A stretch of DNA of 64,000 nt from Dyadobacter luticola (GTDB lineage: Bacteria; Bacteroidota; Bacteroidia; Cytophagales; Spirosomataceae): contig NZ_VCEJ01000005.1 in the NCBI RefSeq assembly GCF_005860805.1, positions 372,001 through 436,000 of the forward strand, written 5' to 3'. Of this stretch, positions 6,724 through 16,408 are shown one piece after another. The notes below the pieces were generated by a model. It made no database searches. It was given only the letters and a program-made list of their open reading frames with translations, and was not told where the DNA came from. Each line of letters starts with the position of its first letter. Within the stretch, counting starts at the first letter, position 1. The position numbers were made by a program, and so were the translations under genes.

Positions 6724-9381
6724 TTGGCAAAGGCATTCAAAGAAACCCCGCTTAACAAACAATACAATCAGATTAAAGCAAAATACCCGGGCGCATTGCT
6801 GCTTTTCAGGGTTGGGGATTTCTACGAAACTTTTGGCGAGGATGCGATCCGGGCTTCCAAAATTCTGGGCATTGTACTCACCCGCCGGAACAATGGCGGC
6901 GCGCACGAAGAGCTTGCCGGTTTTCCACATCATTCTCTTGATAATTATCTTCCAAAACTCGTCCGCGCAGGCGAGCGCGTTGCTATTTGCGACCAGCTGG
7001 AAGATCCTGCCATGGCAAAAGGCATTGTCAAACGCGGGGTAACCGAGCTGGTAACGCCGGGCGTATCTTACAATGATAATGTTCTGGATATCCGCAAGAA
7101 TAACTACCTGGCTGCGGTGCACGTAGGAGAAGGCGATACTTACGGAGTCGCTTTTCTGGATATTTCAACCGGCGAGTTTATGACTTCGCAGGGAAATGCC
7201 GCTTACGTCGACAAAATGCTCCAAGGGTTTTCGCCGTCGGAGGTACTTTATTGTAAAAAACACAAGCAGGAATTTAACCAGCTTTTTGGCGGTAAATACC
7301 ACACATTTCATCTGGAAGACTGGTGCTTTGGCTTCGATTATGGCTACGAGCAGTTGATCACACATTTCCAGACTACCACATTAAAAGGTTACGGCATAGA
7401 GGCTTTGCCGCTGGGCATCGTCGCGGCAGGTGTGATATTACATTACCTGCGAGAAACCGAGCACAAGGAAATCGCCCACATCGGTCGCATTACGCGGTTG
7501 GAGGAGGAAAAATATGTGTGGCTCGACAGGTTCACGGTCCGCAACCTGGAACTCGTATATCCTCAACAGGAAGGCGGTGTGCCGCTGATCCAGATTCTCG
7601 ATCAGACTGTGACCCCGATGGGTGCGCGGATGCTGCGGAAATGGATGGTTTTGCCTTTAAAAGAAAAACTGCCGATCGAGGAGCGGCTGAATACAGTTGA
7701 ACATTTTATCAACCACGAAGACCAGCACGAATCGGTTGTACAGTACCTCAAACAAATCGGTGACCTGGAAAGATTGATTTCCAAAGTAGCTGTGCGGCGG
7801 ATTAATCCGAGGGAACTGGTTCAGTTGAAAAAATCGCTGAAACAGATCGGGCCGATCAAAGATATTTTATCCAAACTTTTGGAAGAAGAGGAGGCCAAAG
7901 TCGGAAAATCGGAAGGCGCGACACGGCAGCCTGCACTCGCTATTTTAGGTAAATATGCCGATCAGCTCAATCCATGCAGTTTTTTGATTGATAAAATTGA
8001 AAATGAACTGCGGGAAGATGCGCCGGTGCTTTCGAATCAGGGCAGGATGGTCAAAAGCGGCGTGAATGCGGAGTTGGACGAGCTTCACGCGATTTCTTAC
8101 GAGGGGAAAGATTATCTTTTGAAACTGCAAAACCGGGAAATAGAGCGGACCGGTATCGGATCTTTGAAAATTGCCTACAATAAGGTTTTCGGATATTACC
8201 TCGAAGTGACGCATGCGCATCAGAATAAGGTACCCTCTGACTGGATCAGGAAGCAGACATTGGTGAATGCGGAGCGGTACATTACCCCGGAACTGAAAGA
8301 ATACGAAGAAAAAATCATGAATGCCGAAGATAAGATATCGGCGATTGAATACCGGATTTTTAGCGAGCTGATCCTGACGGCGGCGGAATATGTTGGTACC
8401 ATCCAGCAAAATGCAGTGATCATATCTACGCTCGATGCATTGAGCTCTTTTGCAATCACTGCCCGGAAAAACAATTACATTAAGCCCGTTATCACCGAGG
8501 GTAAAGAGCTGGATATCAAGGACGGACGTCACCCGGTGATCGAGCAGCAGCTTCCGATCGGTGAAAGTTATGTTCCGAATGATCTTTATCTGGATGATTT
8601 GACGCAGCAGATTATCATCATCACCGGGCCAAACATGGCTGGTAAGTCAGCATTGTTGCGACAAACTGCGCTGATCGTTTTGATGGCGCAAATGGGCAGT
8701 TATGTTCCGGCAAAGTCGGCGTCGATTGGTTTGGTGGACAAAATCTTTACGAGGGTAGGGGCGAGCGACAACCTGAGCCGGGGCGAAAGTACATTCATGG
8801 TTGAAATGACCGAAACCGCCAGCATTCTCAATAACCTGAGCGACCGCAGCTTGGTTTTGATGGACGAAATTGGTCGCGGAACCAGTACTTACGACGGTGT
8901 TTCTATCGCCTGGGCGATTACAGAATATCTGCATAACCAGCATTCCTACAAGCCCAAAACACTTTTTGCCACACATTACCACGAGCTGAACCAGCTCGCC
9001 GAGGATTTTCCGCGCATCAAAAACTTCAATGTGGCCGTAAAGGAAGTGGACAACAAAGTGATCTTCCTGCGGAAGCTGAAACCCGGCGGCAGTGCGCACA
9101 GCTTCGGGATACACGTGGCGCAGATCGCCGGTATGCCGCAGCCGATTGTGCTCCGTGCCAGTGAAATCATGCATCATTTAGAAAAAGACCACGTGACCCA
9201 GGACCACAAAAAACGTGTGAAGGAAGTACCGAAAAACAATTTTCAGCTCAGCATTTTCGAACCCGCCGATCCCAAACTGGAAGAGCTAAAAGAAAAACTT
9301 TCGTTGATCGATGTGAACACATTATCGCCGATTGAAGCGCTTTTGAAACTGAATGAATTCCAGCGATTGATCAAAAAATGA
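6724..9381 (+). CDS. mutS: DNA mismatch repair protein MutS
   Basis: An 885-residue MutS1 that recognises mismatches and recruits MutL using ATP. The N-terminal mismatch-binding motif GDFYETFGEDA is near residues 35-45, with the Phe-x-Glu wedge. The lever and clamp domains occupy roughly 270-600. The Walker A motif GPNMAGKSALL is near 634-644, Walker B VLMDEIGRGTS near 713-723, and the ATPase signature FATHYHEL near 750. The start is TTG at 6724, supported by the promoter just upstream and by the conserved opening NKQYNQIKAKYPG. Length is normal. It is followed 42 bases later by a transporter gene on the same strand. Confidence 0.96.
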   Translation: MAKAFKETPLNKQYNQIKAKYPGALLLFRVGDFYETFGEDAIRASKILGIVLTRRNNGGAHEELAGFPHHSLDNYLPKLVRAGERVAICDQLEDPAMAKGIVKRGVTELVTPGVSYNDNVLDIRKNNYLAAVHVGEGDTYGVAFLDISTGEFMTSQGNAAYVDKMLQGFSPSEVLYCKKHKQEFNQLFGGKYHTFHLEDWCFGFDYGYEQLITHFQTTTLKGYGIEALPLGIVAAGVILHYLRETEHKEIAHIGRITRLEEEKYVWLDRFTVRNLELVYPQQEGGVPLIQILDQTVTPMGARMLRKWMVLPLKEKLPIEERLNTVEHFINHEDQHESVVQYLKQIGDLERLISKVAVRRINPRELVQLKKSLKQIGPIKDILSKLLEEEEAKVGKSEGATRQPALAILGKYADQLNPCSFLIDKIENELREDAPVLSNQGRMVKSGVNAELDELHAISYEGKDYLLKLQNREIERTGIGSLKIAYNKVFGYYLEVTHAHQNKVPSDWIRKQTLVNAERYITPELKEYEEKIMNAEDKISAIEYRIFSELILTAAEYVGTIQQNAVIISTLDALSSFAITARKNNYIKPVITEGKELDIKDGRHPVIEQQLPIGESYVPNDLYLDDLTQQIIIITGPNMAGKSALLRQTALIVLMAQMGSYVPAKSASIGLVDKIFTRVGASDNLSRGESTFMVEMTETASILNNLSDRSLVLMDEIGRGTSTYDGVSIAWAITEYLHNQHSYKPKTLFATHYHELNQLAEDFPRIKNFNVAVKEVDNKVIFLRKLKPGGSAHSFGIHVAQIAGMPQPIVLRASEIMHHLEKDHVTQDHKKRVKEVPKNNFQLSIFEPADPKLEELKEKLSLIDVNTLSPIEALLKLNEFQRLIKK

Positions 9382-9423
9382 CATTTCACCTTTTAGTAAC
9401 CCAATAAATTACCTACTCCTTTT

Positions 9424-10614
9424 ATGAACAATTCAACGCGTTTTCAATTGATGGCCATGATGTTTCTCCTCTATTTTATATGGGGGTCGTGGTACGGGCA
9501 AATGAGCAAGTATATGTTTACCGCACTCCACGCTACCGGCACGCAGGTGGGGAATGCGTATGCGGCTTTTTCCATCGCGCAGATCATCGCGCCATTTTTT
9601 GTCGGAATGATTGCCGACCGCTATTTCGCCGCGCAGAAAGTACTCGGCGTACTGAGTTTGATCGGTGCGGTGCTGCTTTACATTCTTTCGGGAATCACCG
9701 ATGCCGACAATTTCTTCGGGGTTATTCTCCTGTACTGTATCTCTTTCGCACCGATGATGTCACTTACTACGTCCATCGCCATGCAGCAGGTAACCAATTC
9801 TGAGAAGGATTTTCCTGCCATCCGCGTAATGGGGACCGTTTCCTGGATCGTTGTTTCCAACATTATCGGCTACTACGGATTTGGGGATAGTGTTATGATC
9901 TTCAAAATATCCATGGTCGTTTCCGCATTGTTAGGTGTTTATTCTTTCTTTTTGCCAAACACGCCTCCGAAACCAAGTACAAAATCTTCCTTCTCGGACA
10001 TTCTCGGTTTGGACGCTTTCAAACTTTTCCGTGACCGCTCTTTCGCCATTTTCTTCATTTCCTCTCTCCTGATCTGCATTCCTCTATCATTCTATTATGC
10101 GATGGCCAACCCTTCGCTGACGGATTCGGGTATGACCAATGTTGAAAACAAAATGTCACTGGGGCAGGCTTCCGAAGTCGTATTTATGTTGCTGATCCCG
10201 CTGGCATTCAGCCGCCTGGGCGTGAAATGGATGCTGGTTATTGGTCTGATTGCCTGGATTATCCGTTTTATCGGCTTTGGTTACGGAGATTCAAACAGCG
10301 AATACTTACTCTATCTCGCAATCATTCTGCACGGCGTTTGCTACGACTTTTTCTTTGTTACCGGGCAAATATATACGGACAGTAAAGCCGGTGAAAAGTA
10401 CCGCTCATCGGCGCAGGGCCTCATTTCGATCGCTACTTATGGGATTGGGATGGGAATTGGCTCGTGGCTGGCGGGTATCGTAGCCGATATGTACACCGTA
10501 GGCGGCGTTAAAAACTGGACGAGCATCTGGATGGTACCAGCAGGTATCGCAGCGGTGGTATTGGTTCTTTTTGTCCTGTTTTTCAAAGACAACAAAGTCA
10601 AAGCAACTGCATAA
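9424..10614 (+). CDS. MFS transporter, nucleoside:H+ symporter (NupG-like)
   Basis: A 396-residue inner-membrane protein with about twelve predicted helices and the layout of the Nuc_H_symport branch of the major facilitator superfamily. The first helix region FIWGSWYGQMSKYM and the loop GMIADRYFAAQKVLG (residues about 60-74, the MFS motif A position) support this. NupG in E. coli imports nucleosides with protons. Bacteroidota carry several paralogues, often beside sugar or oxidoreductase genes, so the true substrate is open. Its gene ends at a strong bidirectional terminator shared with the convergent RRM gene. Confidence 0.85.
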   Translation: MNNSTRFQLMAMMFLLYFIWGSWYGQMSKYMFTALHATGTQVGNAYAAFSIAQIIAPFFVGMIADRYFAAQKVLGVLSLIGAVLLYILSGITDADNFFGVILLYCISFAPMMSLTTSIAMQQVTNSEKDFPAIRVMGTVSWIVVSNIIGYYGFGDSVMIFKISMVVSALLGVYSFFLPNTPPKPSTKSSFSDILGLDAFKLFRDRSFAIFFISSLLICIPLSFYYAMANPSLTDSGMTNVENKMSLGQASEVVFMLLIPLAFSRLGVKWMLVIGLIAWIIRFIGFGYGDSNSEYLLYLAIILHGVCYDFFFVTGQIYTDSKAGEKYRSSAQGLISIATYGIGMGIGSWLAGIVADMYTVGGVKNWTSIWMVPAGIAAVVLVLFVLFFKDNKVKATA

Positions 10615-10629
10615 AATAGCATTCGCCAC

Positions 10630-10663
10630 AAAAAAAACCTGTAAGCGATTACAGGTTTTTTTT
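10630..10663. terminator. Bidirectional terminator
   Basis: A 15-bp perfect hairpin (eight A, CCTGTAA, loop GCGA, complement ending in eight T) lies between the transporter gene (+) and the RRM gene (-). A/T tracts on both sides allow termination in both directions. Confidence 0.9.
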
Positions 10664-10670
10664 ATGCTTT

Positions 10671-11306
10671 TTACCACCGGTCGTCATCGTCGTCGGTCGT
10701 CCGGCCCCAGTTACTTTTGGAGCCTCCTCCGCCTCTTCTATGCTGCTCGGTATTTTTTCCGAACCGGTTATCTGATTTTGGTTTATTGGAATAGCTGTTG
10801 CTGTTATTACGGTCATTGCTATGTCCGCCGCTGCTGAAACGCCGGTCGGGTTTTGGCTTTTCGTAGCTGAAACCGCTGCCACCGCTGCTGCTCGTGCCTG
10901 AATCTCTGTCGTCACTGCTTCCGCCGCGGGATTCTCCATCGGAATTTGCGGATGTTGAAGGGGTGCTCGGCCGGTAGTCACCGCCTTCGGTAGATCTTGG
11001 TCTGCTGAATCCTTCTCTTTTGAAGTCGCCTCTTGGAGCGCTGCTGCCGCCGTCCTGTCTTGGTTCTCTTTTCTGCGACTCGTTGACAACAAGTGCCCTT
11101 CCGTACATTTCTGCGCCGTTCAATGAACTGATCGCCGTTCTCGCCTCACTCTCATCGGGCATTTCAACAAACCCGAAACCTTTGCTTTGACGTGTAATCT
11201 TGTCAATGATAATTTTTGCGGAGCTCACTTTTCCAAATTTTTCGAAAGCTTCACGCAATTCGCTTTCTTTTAACTTAAAAGAAAGACTCCCAACAAAAAT
11301 GTCCAT
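10671..11306 (-). CDS. RNA-binding protein with one RRM domain and disordered tail
   Basis: A 211-residue protein with an N-terminal RNA recognition motif, residues about 1-78. RNP2 is DIFVGSL at residues 2-8 and RNP1 is KGFGFVEM near 42-49. The remaining 130 residues are low complexity, rich in Ser, Gly, Arg, Asp and Asn, with RGG-like fragments, a composition resembling eukaryotic and cyanobacterial Rbp tails. Single-RRM proteins of this kind occur in cyanobacteria and Bacteroidota, where they bind single-stranded RNA and can affect transcript levels. It is monocistronic, with terminators on both sides. The RRM is certain; its RNA targets are unknown. Confidence 0.9.
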   Translation of the reverse strand: MDIFVGSLSFKLKESELREAFEKFGKVSSAKIIIDKITRQSKGFGFVEMPDESEARTAISSLNGAEMYGRALVVNESQKREPRQDGGSSAPRGDFKREGFSRPRSTEGGDYRPSTPSTSANSDGESRGGSSDDRDSGTSSSGGSGFSYEKPKPDRRFSSGGHSNDRNNSNSYSNKPKSDNRFGKNTEQHRRGGGGSKSNWGRTTDDDDDRW

Positions 11307-11451
11307 GAAAAACCTTGTGTTTTATTTTTAGGTTATAAATATATTTATTTTAGCTGATACACGTCAACACTGCTTCGTGCGAATTTGAGGATTAAGGCTA
11401 TAATTTAATATCAAAGGTGAATTAAACCTGATCTACTTCTCATTTAAAGCC

Positions 11452-11481
11452 AAAAAAACCTCGCCGGAAAGACGAGGTTTT
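11452..11481 (-). terminator. Terminator after the HEAT/DUF1080 gene
   Basis: The 9-bp inverted repeat AAAACCTCG (11455-11463) and CGAGGTTTT (11473-11481) is followed on the minus strand by a run of seven T at 11458-11452. It lies 10 bases beyond the stop codon at 11491. Confidence 0.85.
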
Positions 11482-11490
11482 CTGAATCTG

Positions 11491-14400
11491 CTATTTCTGC
11501 TTTTTACTTTTCTTTTTGTTTGTCACCACCGGTGCGGCTTCTTTCACTTTGGTCAGGTCGCTGATGCGAATGTTCCTGAATTTCAGTTCTGAGCCGTGGC
11601 CCAGGAAACCTAAATGTCCGGTTGTACGGGCAAGTCCGGGATGTTCTTTATGATCCACGGTCCCGTTTCTACTTGCTTCCGCCAGGTCGCCGTCCAGGAT
11701 CACTGTACCATTTAATGTTACCTTGATTTTCGAACCCTGCACGCGCACCTCTTCATAATTCCACTCGCCCATCGGTTTCAAAAATCCTCTTTTTGCAGGA
11801 ATAATGCCATAGGCTGAGCCGTGGTACTGGTAATCGTGCAGGTCTTTGTAAATGTCCGCATCATTGTCCAGGATCTGGATTTCCGTTCCAACATAAGCCG
11901 CGTCGCCTTCCATCGGCGTCCTGATTCCCAGACCGTTATTTGCGCCGGGTGTCAGCTGAAATTCAAAACGGAAATCGAAATCGCTGTATTCATCTTTGGT
12001 ATAAAGGTTACCGTGGCCGCCCTTTTTCGGATCAACCACCATTTCGCCATTTTCGATGAAATAGTCCGTTTTGTTGCCGGTCCACTCAAACATATTCGTA
12101 CCGTCGAACAAAACTTTAAAACCTTCATTTTTTTCATTATCAGATAGTTTGAATGTTTCCGGTCTTGGAATTTCACGTACATAAATGTCGCGGTAGTTGA
12201 TCTGATTTCCGTGGGCCTGCAATTCCAGCTGCTCGGTAGCGAAGATTGGCAAGTTATGGTCCCAGTAATTTTCTAAAACCACATTATCTACGACATTTTC
12301 TCCATTCAAATCCACCGAAACCCGGTCGCCGATCATCGTAATGTGGAATGTGTTCCAGGCGCCGATCGCATTATCTGCCAGTTTGGTCGGTTTGCTTGGG
12401 TTTTTCTGGTTGTTGTATAAACCGCCCGACCCTACTTGCGCGCCCACATCGACCCGCGAAGTATCCCAGATCTGCACCTGCGGCGTGCCACGCAAATAAA
12501 TTCCTGCATCGCCGTCTTTCTGGATTTTCCAGTCGACATACATTTCAAAGTCGCCGTAAGGTTTAACAGTACAAAGGTTGTCCCCGTGACCTGAAAATAC
12601 CAGCTCGCCATCCTTTGCGTACCAGACTTTTTGGGCTACTTCGTCGGCTTTTTTCTGCTTAGCCGCCAAGGTATCTGCGCTCATTTTGCTTCTGGCGATC
12701 GGATTTTCCACCAAACCTTTCCAGCCGGTCAGGTCTTTTCCATTAAATAAGGAAACAAAACCGTCGCCTGCCGGAAGCGCCGCCAAATGTTTGCGGAGCG
12801 CTTCTTTCTGCATCTCACCGTCTTTGCCATTCAATACGGATGCTGCTTTGGTCAAAATGTCTTTAATCTCAGCGCCATAAAAATTCTTGTTGGAAAGTGC
12901 AATGCTGGATACTGTCTGCGCTGCCGCCTGCTGCGTACCTGCATTATCCAGATATTTTCCTGCAAAAAGCAATGCATTGAATGTCCGGTATTTTGCCAGC
13001 TCTTTCAAAACCGCCTCCTTCTGCGCATCCGTCTTGGCAACGGCCATCGCTTCACGCAGCATGATCACTTTGATCGCCGGTGTTTTGGCCGATTTGGAAG
13101 CCGCCGCCATATAACCGGTCAGCGCCGCATTGAAATCATCCGCATCCGTCGATTTTTTTGCGATCATCATCAGGTCATTCGCTGCGCTGCCATCATTCCA
13201 CGCAGATAAGGCAGTAATTGCACCTTTTTGAATCGATGCACTGCCAGTATTGTAAGCGGAAACAACTGTATTCAATGCTTTTTTATCACCAATGCTGGCG
13301 AAAATCGGCAGGTAATTTGCCTGCTTATCCGCTGGTGCGGCCTGCATTTGTTTCAGGATCAAATCCGTCTGCGCGCTGGCATTACCCGATTCTTTCAGAT
13401 TGACCGCAACCGCTTTTTGCACAGCGGCAATTTCTTCCGGCAAAGTGGTAGAATTCAAAAGCGTGAAAAGTTGGGGCAGATCTTTGTTCGTAGTCAATGA
13501 TTTAAGTGCATCGAAAGCCGATTTTTTTACTTCCGGGTTTGCACTTTTAAGCAAAGCCCAAACTGCTGGCAACTTTGAACTTGCTTGACGGGCGCCCAAA
13601 ACATCGATCACAGCAGCTTGTCCGGCAGGGGGCAAGCCTGGCAATGCTGCAGCGAGTTGATCTGTTAAATTATTCCCTTTAATGGTAAGCAGGCTGCTTT
13701 TCACCGCAGCCGCTTCCTCAACATTAGCCGTTTTCAAAACCGCAATCAGAGCCGGAATGCTGCTTCCCTGCCCGATTTTTCCGGTAGCCCAGATCGCCGC
13801 CGTTTTTACTTTGGTATCCTTCGATTTCAGCAATTTGGTGATCTCGGGTAGTGCGTCCTGCGATCCCGCCCAGCCGAGCATGGTAATAATCTCAGCCTGC
13901 GTCACAGGATTGGCTTTTTTGATCGCAGCCAGCCAAGGTCGGGTTCCATCCGCCATCAAATATTTTTGCCCTAATTTCAATGCTGCTGCACGGTATTGTG
14001 CATCATCATTGTTCATCGCAGCGACGAGTACCGGCACCGATTCACGTTTTTTAATATCTGAGTAAATTTTCAGGGCAGATGATTTGGTGGAAGTCTGCTT
14101 CGGGTCCGTCGCAGCGGCTATGAGGGCCAGGGCAGCTTTTTCAGATGTGGCAGCATTTCCATTTTCAGCCAGGCGACCCAGATATTTGAGATACACAGCC
14201 GTCGCGTCTGCTTCATCGTACCCGTACTTTGCCTTTTGCGCAGCCGCCAGTAAAATCGGTTCCGAAGTTGGCGCACCGATTTCCGACAAAGCAAAAAGGC
14301 TTACTTTGCGCAGGAGAAGCTCTTCGCTGGTGGCCGTTTTTTCAATCGCCGAAGCTGCTTCTTTGTAGCGGCTTCCACCTAATGCTTCCGTGATCGCAAT

Positions 14401-14934
14401 TTGCACGGATCCTTTTGCCGAGCCCAGCGCCTGTAACAATGCAGCTCCGGCAGCTGGCGAGCCAATGCGTGATAATGCACGTGCAGCCGGTCCAGAAAGT
14501 CGTTCGTCGGTTAGATAGGATTTTAAAATGTCCACCGACTCATCTTTTCCGACGGTTTGTAACTGGTAGATCAGGAAATTTTTGCTGTCGGGATCATTCA
14601 CATTGCCCAATGCTTCCGCGTAAGCGTCGGCGGCATTTTTACGTGCGGTTTCCTTTCCGGCCTGCGAGGCATAGTAGGTAAATCCGCCGATTGCGTACTG
14701 AACCTTGGTGTTATCGCCTTTTCCAAGCGGTTTCAGCATGGATGCAATTTGTACCAACCCGGGCTTGCCGAGCTGTTCCAAGGTTTCCATATTTTTTTTC
14801 AAAACAGATTCATTCTCAGAAGGTAGCTTTGAAAACAGAACTTCAATTTTATTCGTCAGGGAGGCATCTGTCTGCGCCTGGACCTGCCAGGTAAAAAGCA
14901 GCGACGCCGCGATGGTATATAATGTCTTCTTCAT
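11491..14934 (-). CDS. Exported HEAT-repeat protein with two DUF1080 (3-keto-disaccharide hydrolase) domains
   Basis: A protein of about 1,147 residues. The ATG at 14934 puts a good signal peptide (MKKTLYTIAAS..., cleavage after VQAQ) at the N-terminus; an in-frame ATG at 14967 would add eleven residues. Residues about 25-720 are alpha-helical HEAT-like repeats, several beginning with alanine-rich stretches. Two DUF1080 jelly-roll domains follow: the first opens with FVSLFNGKDLTGWKG near 724 and the second with FKVLFDGTNMFEWTG near 936. DUF1080 is now linked to hydrolysis of 3-keto-glycosides. The lysine-rich tail KKKSKKQK ends the protein. The upstream gene, 39 bases away, encodes a Tat-exported oxidoreductase, so the pair may oxidise and then cleave sugars in the periplasm. 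Confidence 0.85.
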   Translation of the reverse strand: MKKTLYTIAASLLFTWQVQAQTDASLTNKIEVLFSKLPSENESVLKKNMETLEQLGKPGLVQIASMLKPLGKGDNTKVQYAIGGFTYYASQAGKETARKNAADAYAEALGNVNDPDSKNFLIYQLQTVGKDESVDILKSYLTDERLSGPAARALSRIGSPAAGAALLQALGSAKGSVQIAITEALGGSRYKEAASAIEKTATSEELLLRKVSLFALSEIGAPTSEPILLAAAQKAKYGYDEADATAVYLKYLGRLAENGNAATSEKAALALIAAATDPKQTSTKSSALKIYSDIKKRESVPVLVAAMNNDDAQYRAAALKLGQKYLMADGTRPWLAAIKKANPVTQAEIITMLGWAGSQDALPEITKLLKSKDTKVKTAAIWATGKIGQGSSIPALIAVLKTANVEEAAAVKSSLLTIKGNNLTDQLAAALPGLPPAGQAAVIDVLGARQASSKLPAVWALLKSANPEVKKSAFDALKSLTTNKDLPQLFTLLNSTTLPEEIAAVQKAVAVNLKESGNASAQTDLILKQMQAAPADKQANYLPIFASIGDKKALNTVVSAYNTGSASIQKGAITALSAWNDGSAANDLMMIAKKSTDADDFNAALTGYMAAASKSAKTPAIKVIMLREAMAVAKTDAQKEAVLKELAKYRTFNALLFAGKYLDNAGTQQAAAQTVSSIALSNKNFYGAEIKDILTKAASVLNGKDGEMQKEALRKHLAALPAGDGFVSLFNGKDLTGWKGLVENPIARSKMSADTLAAKQKKADEVAQKVWYAKDGELVFSGHGDNLCTVKPYGDFEMYVDWKIQKDGDAGIYLRGTPQVQIWDTSRVDVGAQVGSGGLYNNQKNPSKPTKLADNAIGAWNTFHITMIGDRVSVDLNGENVVDNVVLENYWDHNLPIFATEQLELQAHGNQINYRDIYVREIPRPETFKLSDNEKNEGFKVLFDGTNMFEWTGNKTDYFIENGEMVVDPKKGGHGNLYTKDEYSDFDFRFEFQLTPGANNGLGIRTPMEGDAAYVGTEIQILDNDADIYKDLHDYQYHGSAYGIIPAKRGFLKPMGEWNYEEVRVQGSKIKVTLNGTVILDGDLAEASRNGTVDHKEHPGLARTTGHLGFLGHGSELKFRNIRISDLTKVKEAAPVVTNKKKSKKQK

Positions 14935-14973
14935 GTAGTTTTTTGATTTGAATAAACTGGTTTTCATTTTCTT

Positions 14974-16248
14974 TTAAATCGTCCAGGGGCCACGCATGGG
15001 CTGGTTGATCAGGCGGTTAGCGCCTTCGTCGTCAATGAATTCCTGTTTTTCAGGATCAAATTTTAAAGAGCGTCCGAGTCGCAATGCGGCGAGTCCCAGG
15101 TTTACAATCGTGCAGGAGCGGTGGCCGTTTTCTTCGTTCAAGGCGAACTTCTTACGGTTTTTCACAGCATCTACAAAGTCAGTTACCTGCGGTTCCGGGT
15201 CAGGAAATGCGGCCAGTTTCTTTTCCAGATCGGGAATGTCAGATTTGAAATTCGGGTACAACTTTCCTTTGGGACCTTCTATATAAGCTACTTTTTCATC
15301 TTTTGCCTCGCCGTCCAGAACAATCTGGCAACCGTCGGCATAAGTATAAGTAATTCTCCGCCAGGTACCTACGGCTTCGGTATGTTGCTGAGGGGCGTCT
15401 ACTTCCACGCTAACAGGACTGGTATCGTCTTTTCCAAGAAAATACTGGATCGGATCGAGGTAATGTTGTCCCATATCTCCCAGACCGCCGCCATCGTAGT
15501 CCCAATAACCACGGAAAGTTTGGTGAACTCGGTGCTCGCTATACGGTTTGTATGGTGCGGGGCCGAGCCACATTTCGTAATCCAGCTCAGCAGGGACCGG
15601 CATCGGCGCATTATTTGTTTTCCCAACCCAATAAAATTTCCAGTCAAAACCGGTATGCTTGCTCACGGTTACTTTCAAAGGCCAGCCCAGCAAGCCGCTC
15701 TGTACCAGCTTTTTAATCGGTTTTACAGGCGTTTTCATCCCGTAAAAATTATCTTCAAACCTGAACCAGGTATTCAATCTGAAAATCCTTCCATGCTGCT
15801 GCACCGCTTCGACCAGGCGCTTTCCTTCACCAATCGTGCGGGTCATCGGTTTTTCGCACCACACATCTTTTCCGGCGCGGGCTGCGTCGGCGGCGATGAT
15901 ACCGTGCCAATGTGGGGGAGTTGCTACGTGCACAATGTCCACTTCCGGAAGCTGGATTACTTCACGATAATCGGAAAAGGTTTTCACTCCTTTTTCCACC
16001 ATACCGGACGCGATTTCAAGGTGTTTTTTATCAACGTCGCACAAGGCCACCACTTTGGTACCGGCGTAAGGAATGTGGCCGCGGCCCATGGAGCCGGTGC
16101 CGACGATGGCTTTTGTGAGCTGGTCACTGGGAGCGAGGTAGCCTTTGCCGAGAACGTGGCGGGGCACAATGGAAAATGTGGCGAGCGTCGCCAGTGAACC
16201 TTTGATAAAGTTTCGCCTGGACGCGGACGTGCCTCTCTTTTCTTTCAT
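14974..16248 (-). CDS. Tat-exported Gfo/Idh/MocA family oxidoreductase
   Basis: A 424-residue NAD(P)-dependent dehydrogenase of the glucose-fructose oxidoreductase family. Its N-terminus carries a twin-arginine signal (SRRNFIKGSLATLATFSI, residues about 10-27), so it should be exported folded with bound cofactor. The Rossmann segment KAIVGTGSMGRGH follows near residues 46-58. The motif EKPMTRTIGEGKRLVEA near 136-152 holds the family's conserved Lys-Pro, and YWDYDGGGLGDMGQHYLD near 250 is the substrate-side signature. It is the first gene of a two-gene operon with the HEAT/DUF1080 protein. Family and export are firm. The substrate is inferred to be a sugar or glycoside, with 3-keto formation as one option. 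Confidence 0.9.
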   Translation of the reverse strand: MKEKRGTSASRRNFIKGSLATLATFSIVPRHVLGKGYLAPSDQLTKAIVGTGSMGRGHIPYAGTKVVALCDVDKKHLEIASGMVEKGVKTFSDYREVIQLPEVDIVHVATPPHWHGIIAADAARAGKDVWCEKPMTRTIGEGKRLVEAVQQHGRIFRLNTWFRFEDNFYGMKTPVKPIKKLVQSGLLGWPLKVTVSKHTGFDWKFYWVGKTNNAPMPVPAELDYEMWLGPAPYKPYSEHRVHQTFRGYWDYDGGGLGDMGQHYLDPIQYFLGKDDTSPVSVEVDAPQQHTEAVGTWRRITYTYADGCQIVLDGEAKDEKVAYIEGPKGKLYPNFKSDIPDLEKKLAAFPDPEPQVTDFVDAVKNRKKFALNEENGHRSCTIVNLGLAALRLGRSLKFDPEKQEFIDDEGANRLINQPMRGPWTI

Positions 16249-16408
16249 TGATTGAGTGGTTTAGGAAATTAAATTTTACTGTTTGAAGCTTGTGAAATTA
16301 TCACAATAATTAGAATGTAGCAAAGTACCGGGTTCGTACACGCAAGGATTTGCATATTTACTTTGGAATGAAACAACATTTCACGAATCATTCCTAAAAG
16401 CGGATTTC

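Noticed and set aside
15121-16197. Open 358-codon frame antisense to the Gfo/Idh/MocA gene
   Set aside because: The minus-strand protein has clear family motifs and a Tat signal; the plus-strand frame has no recognisable domain.
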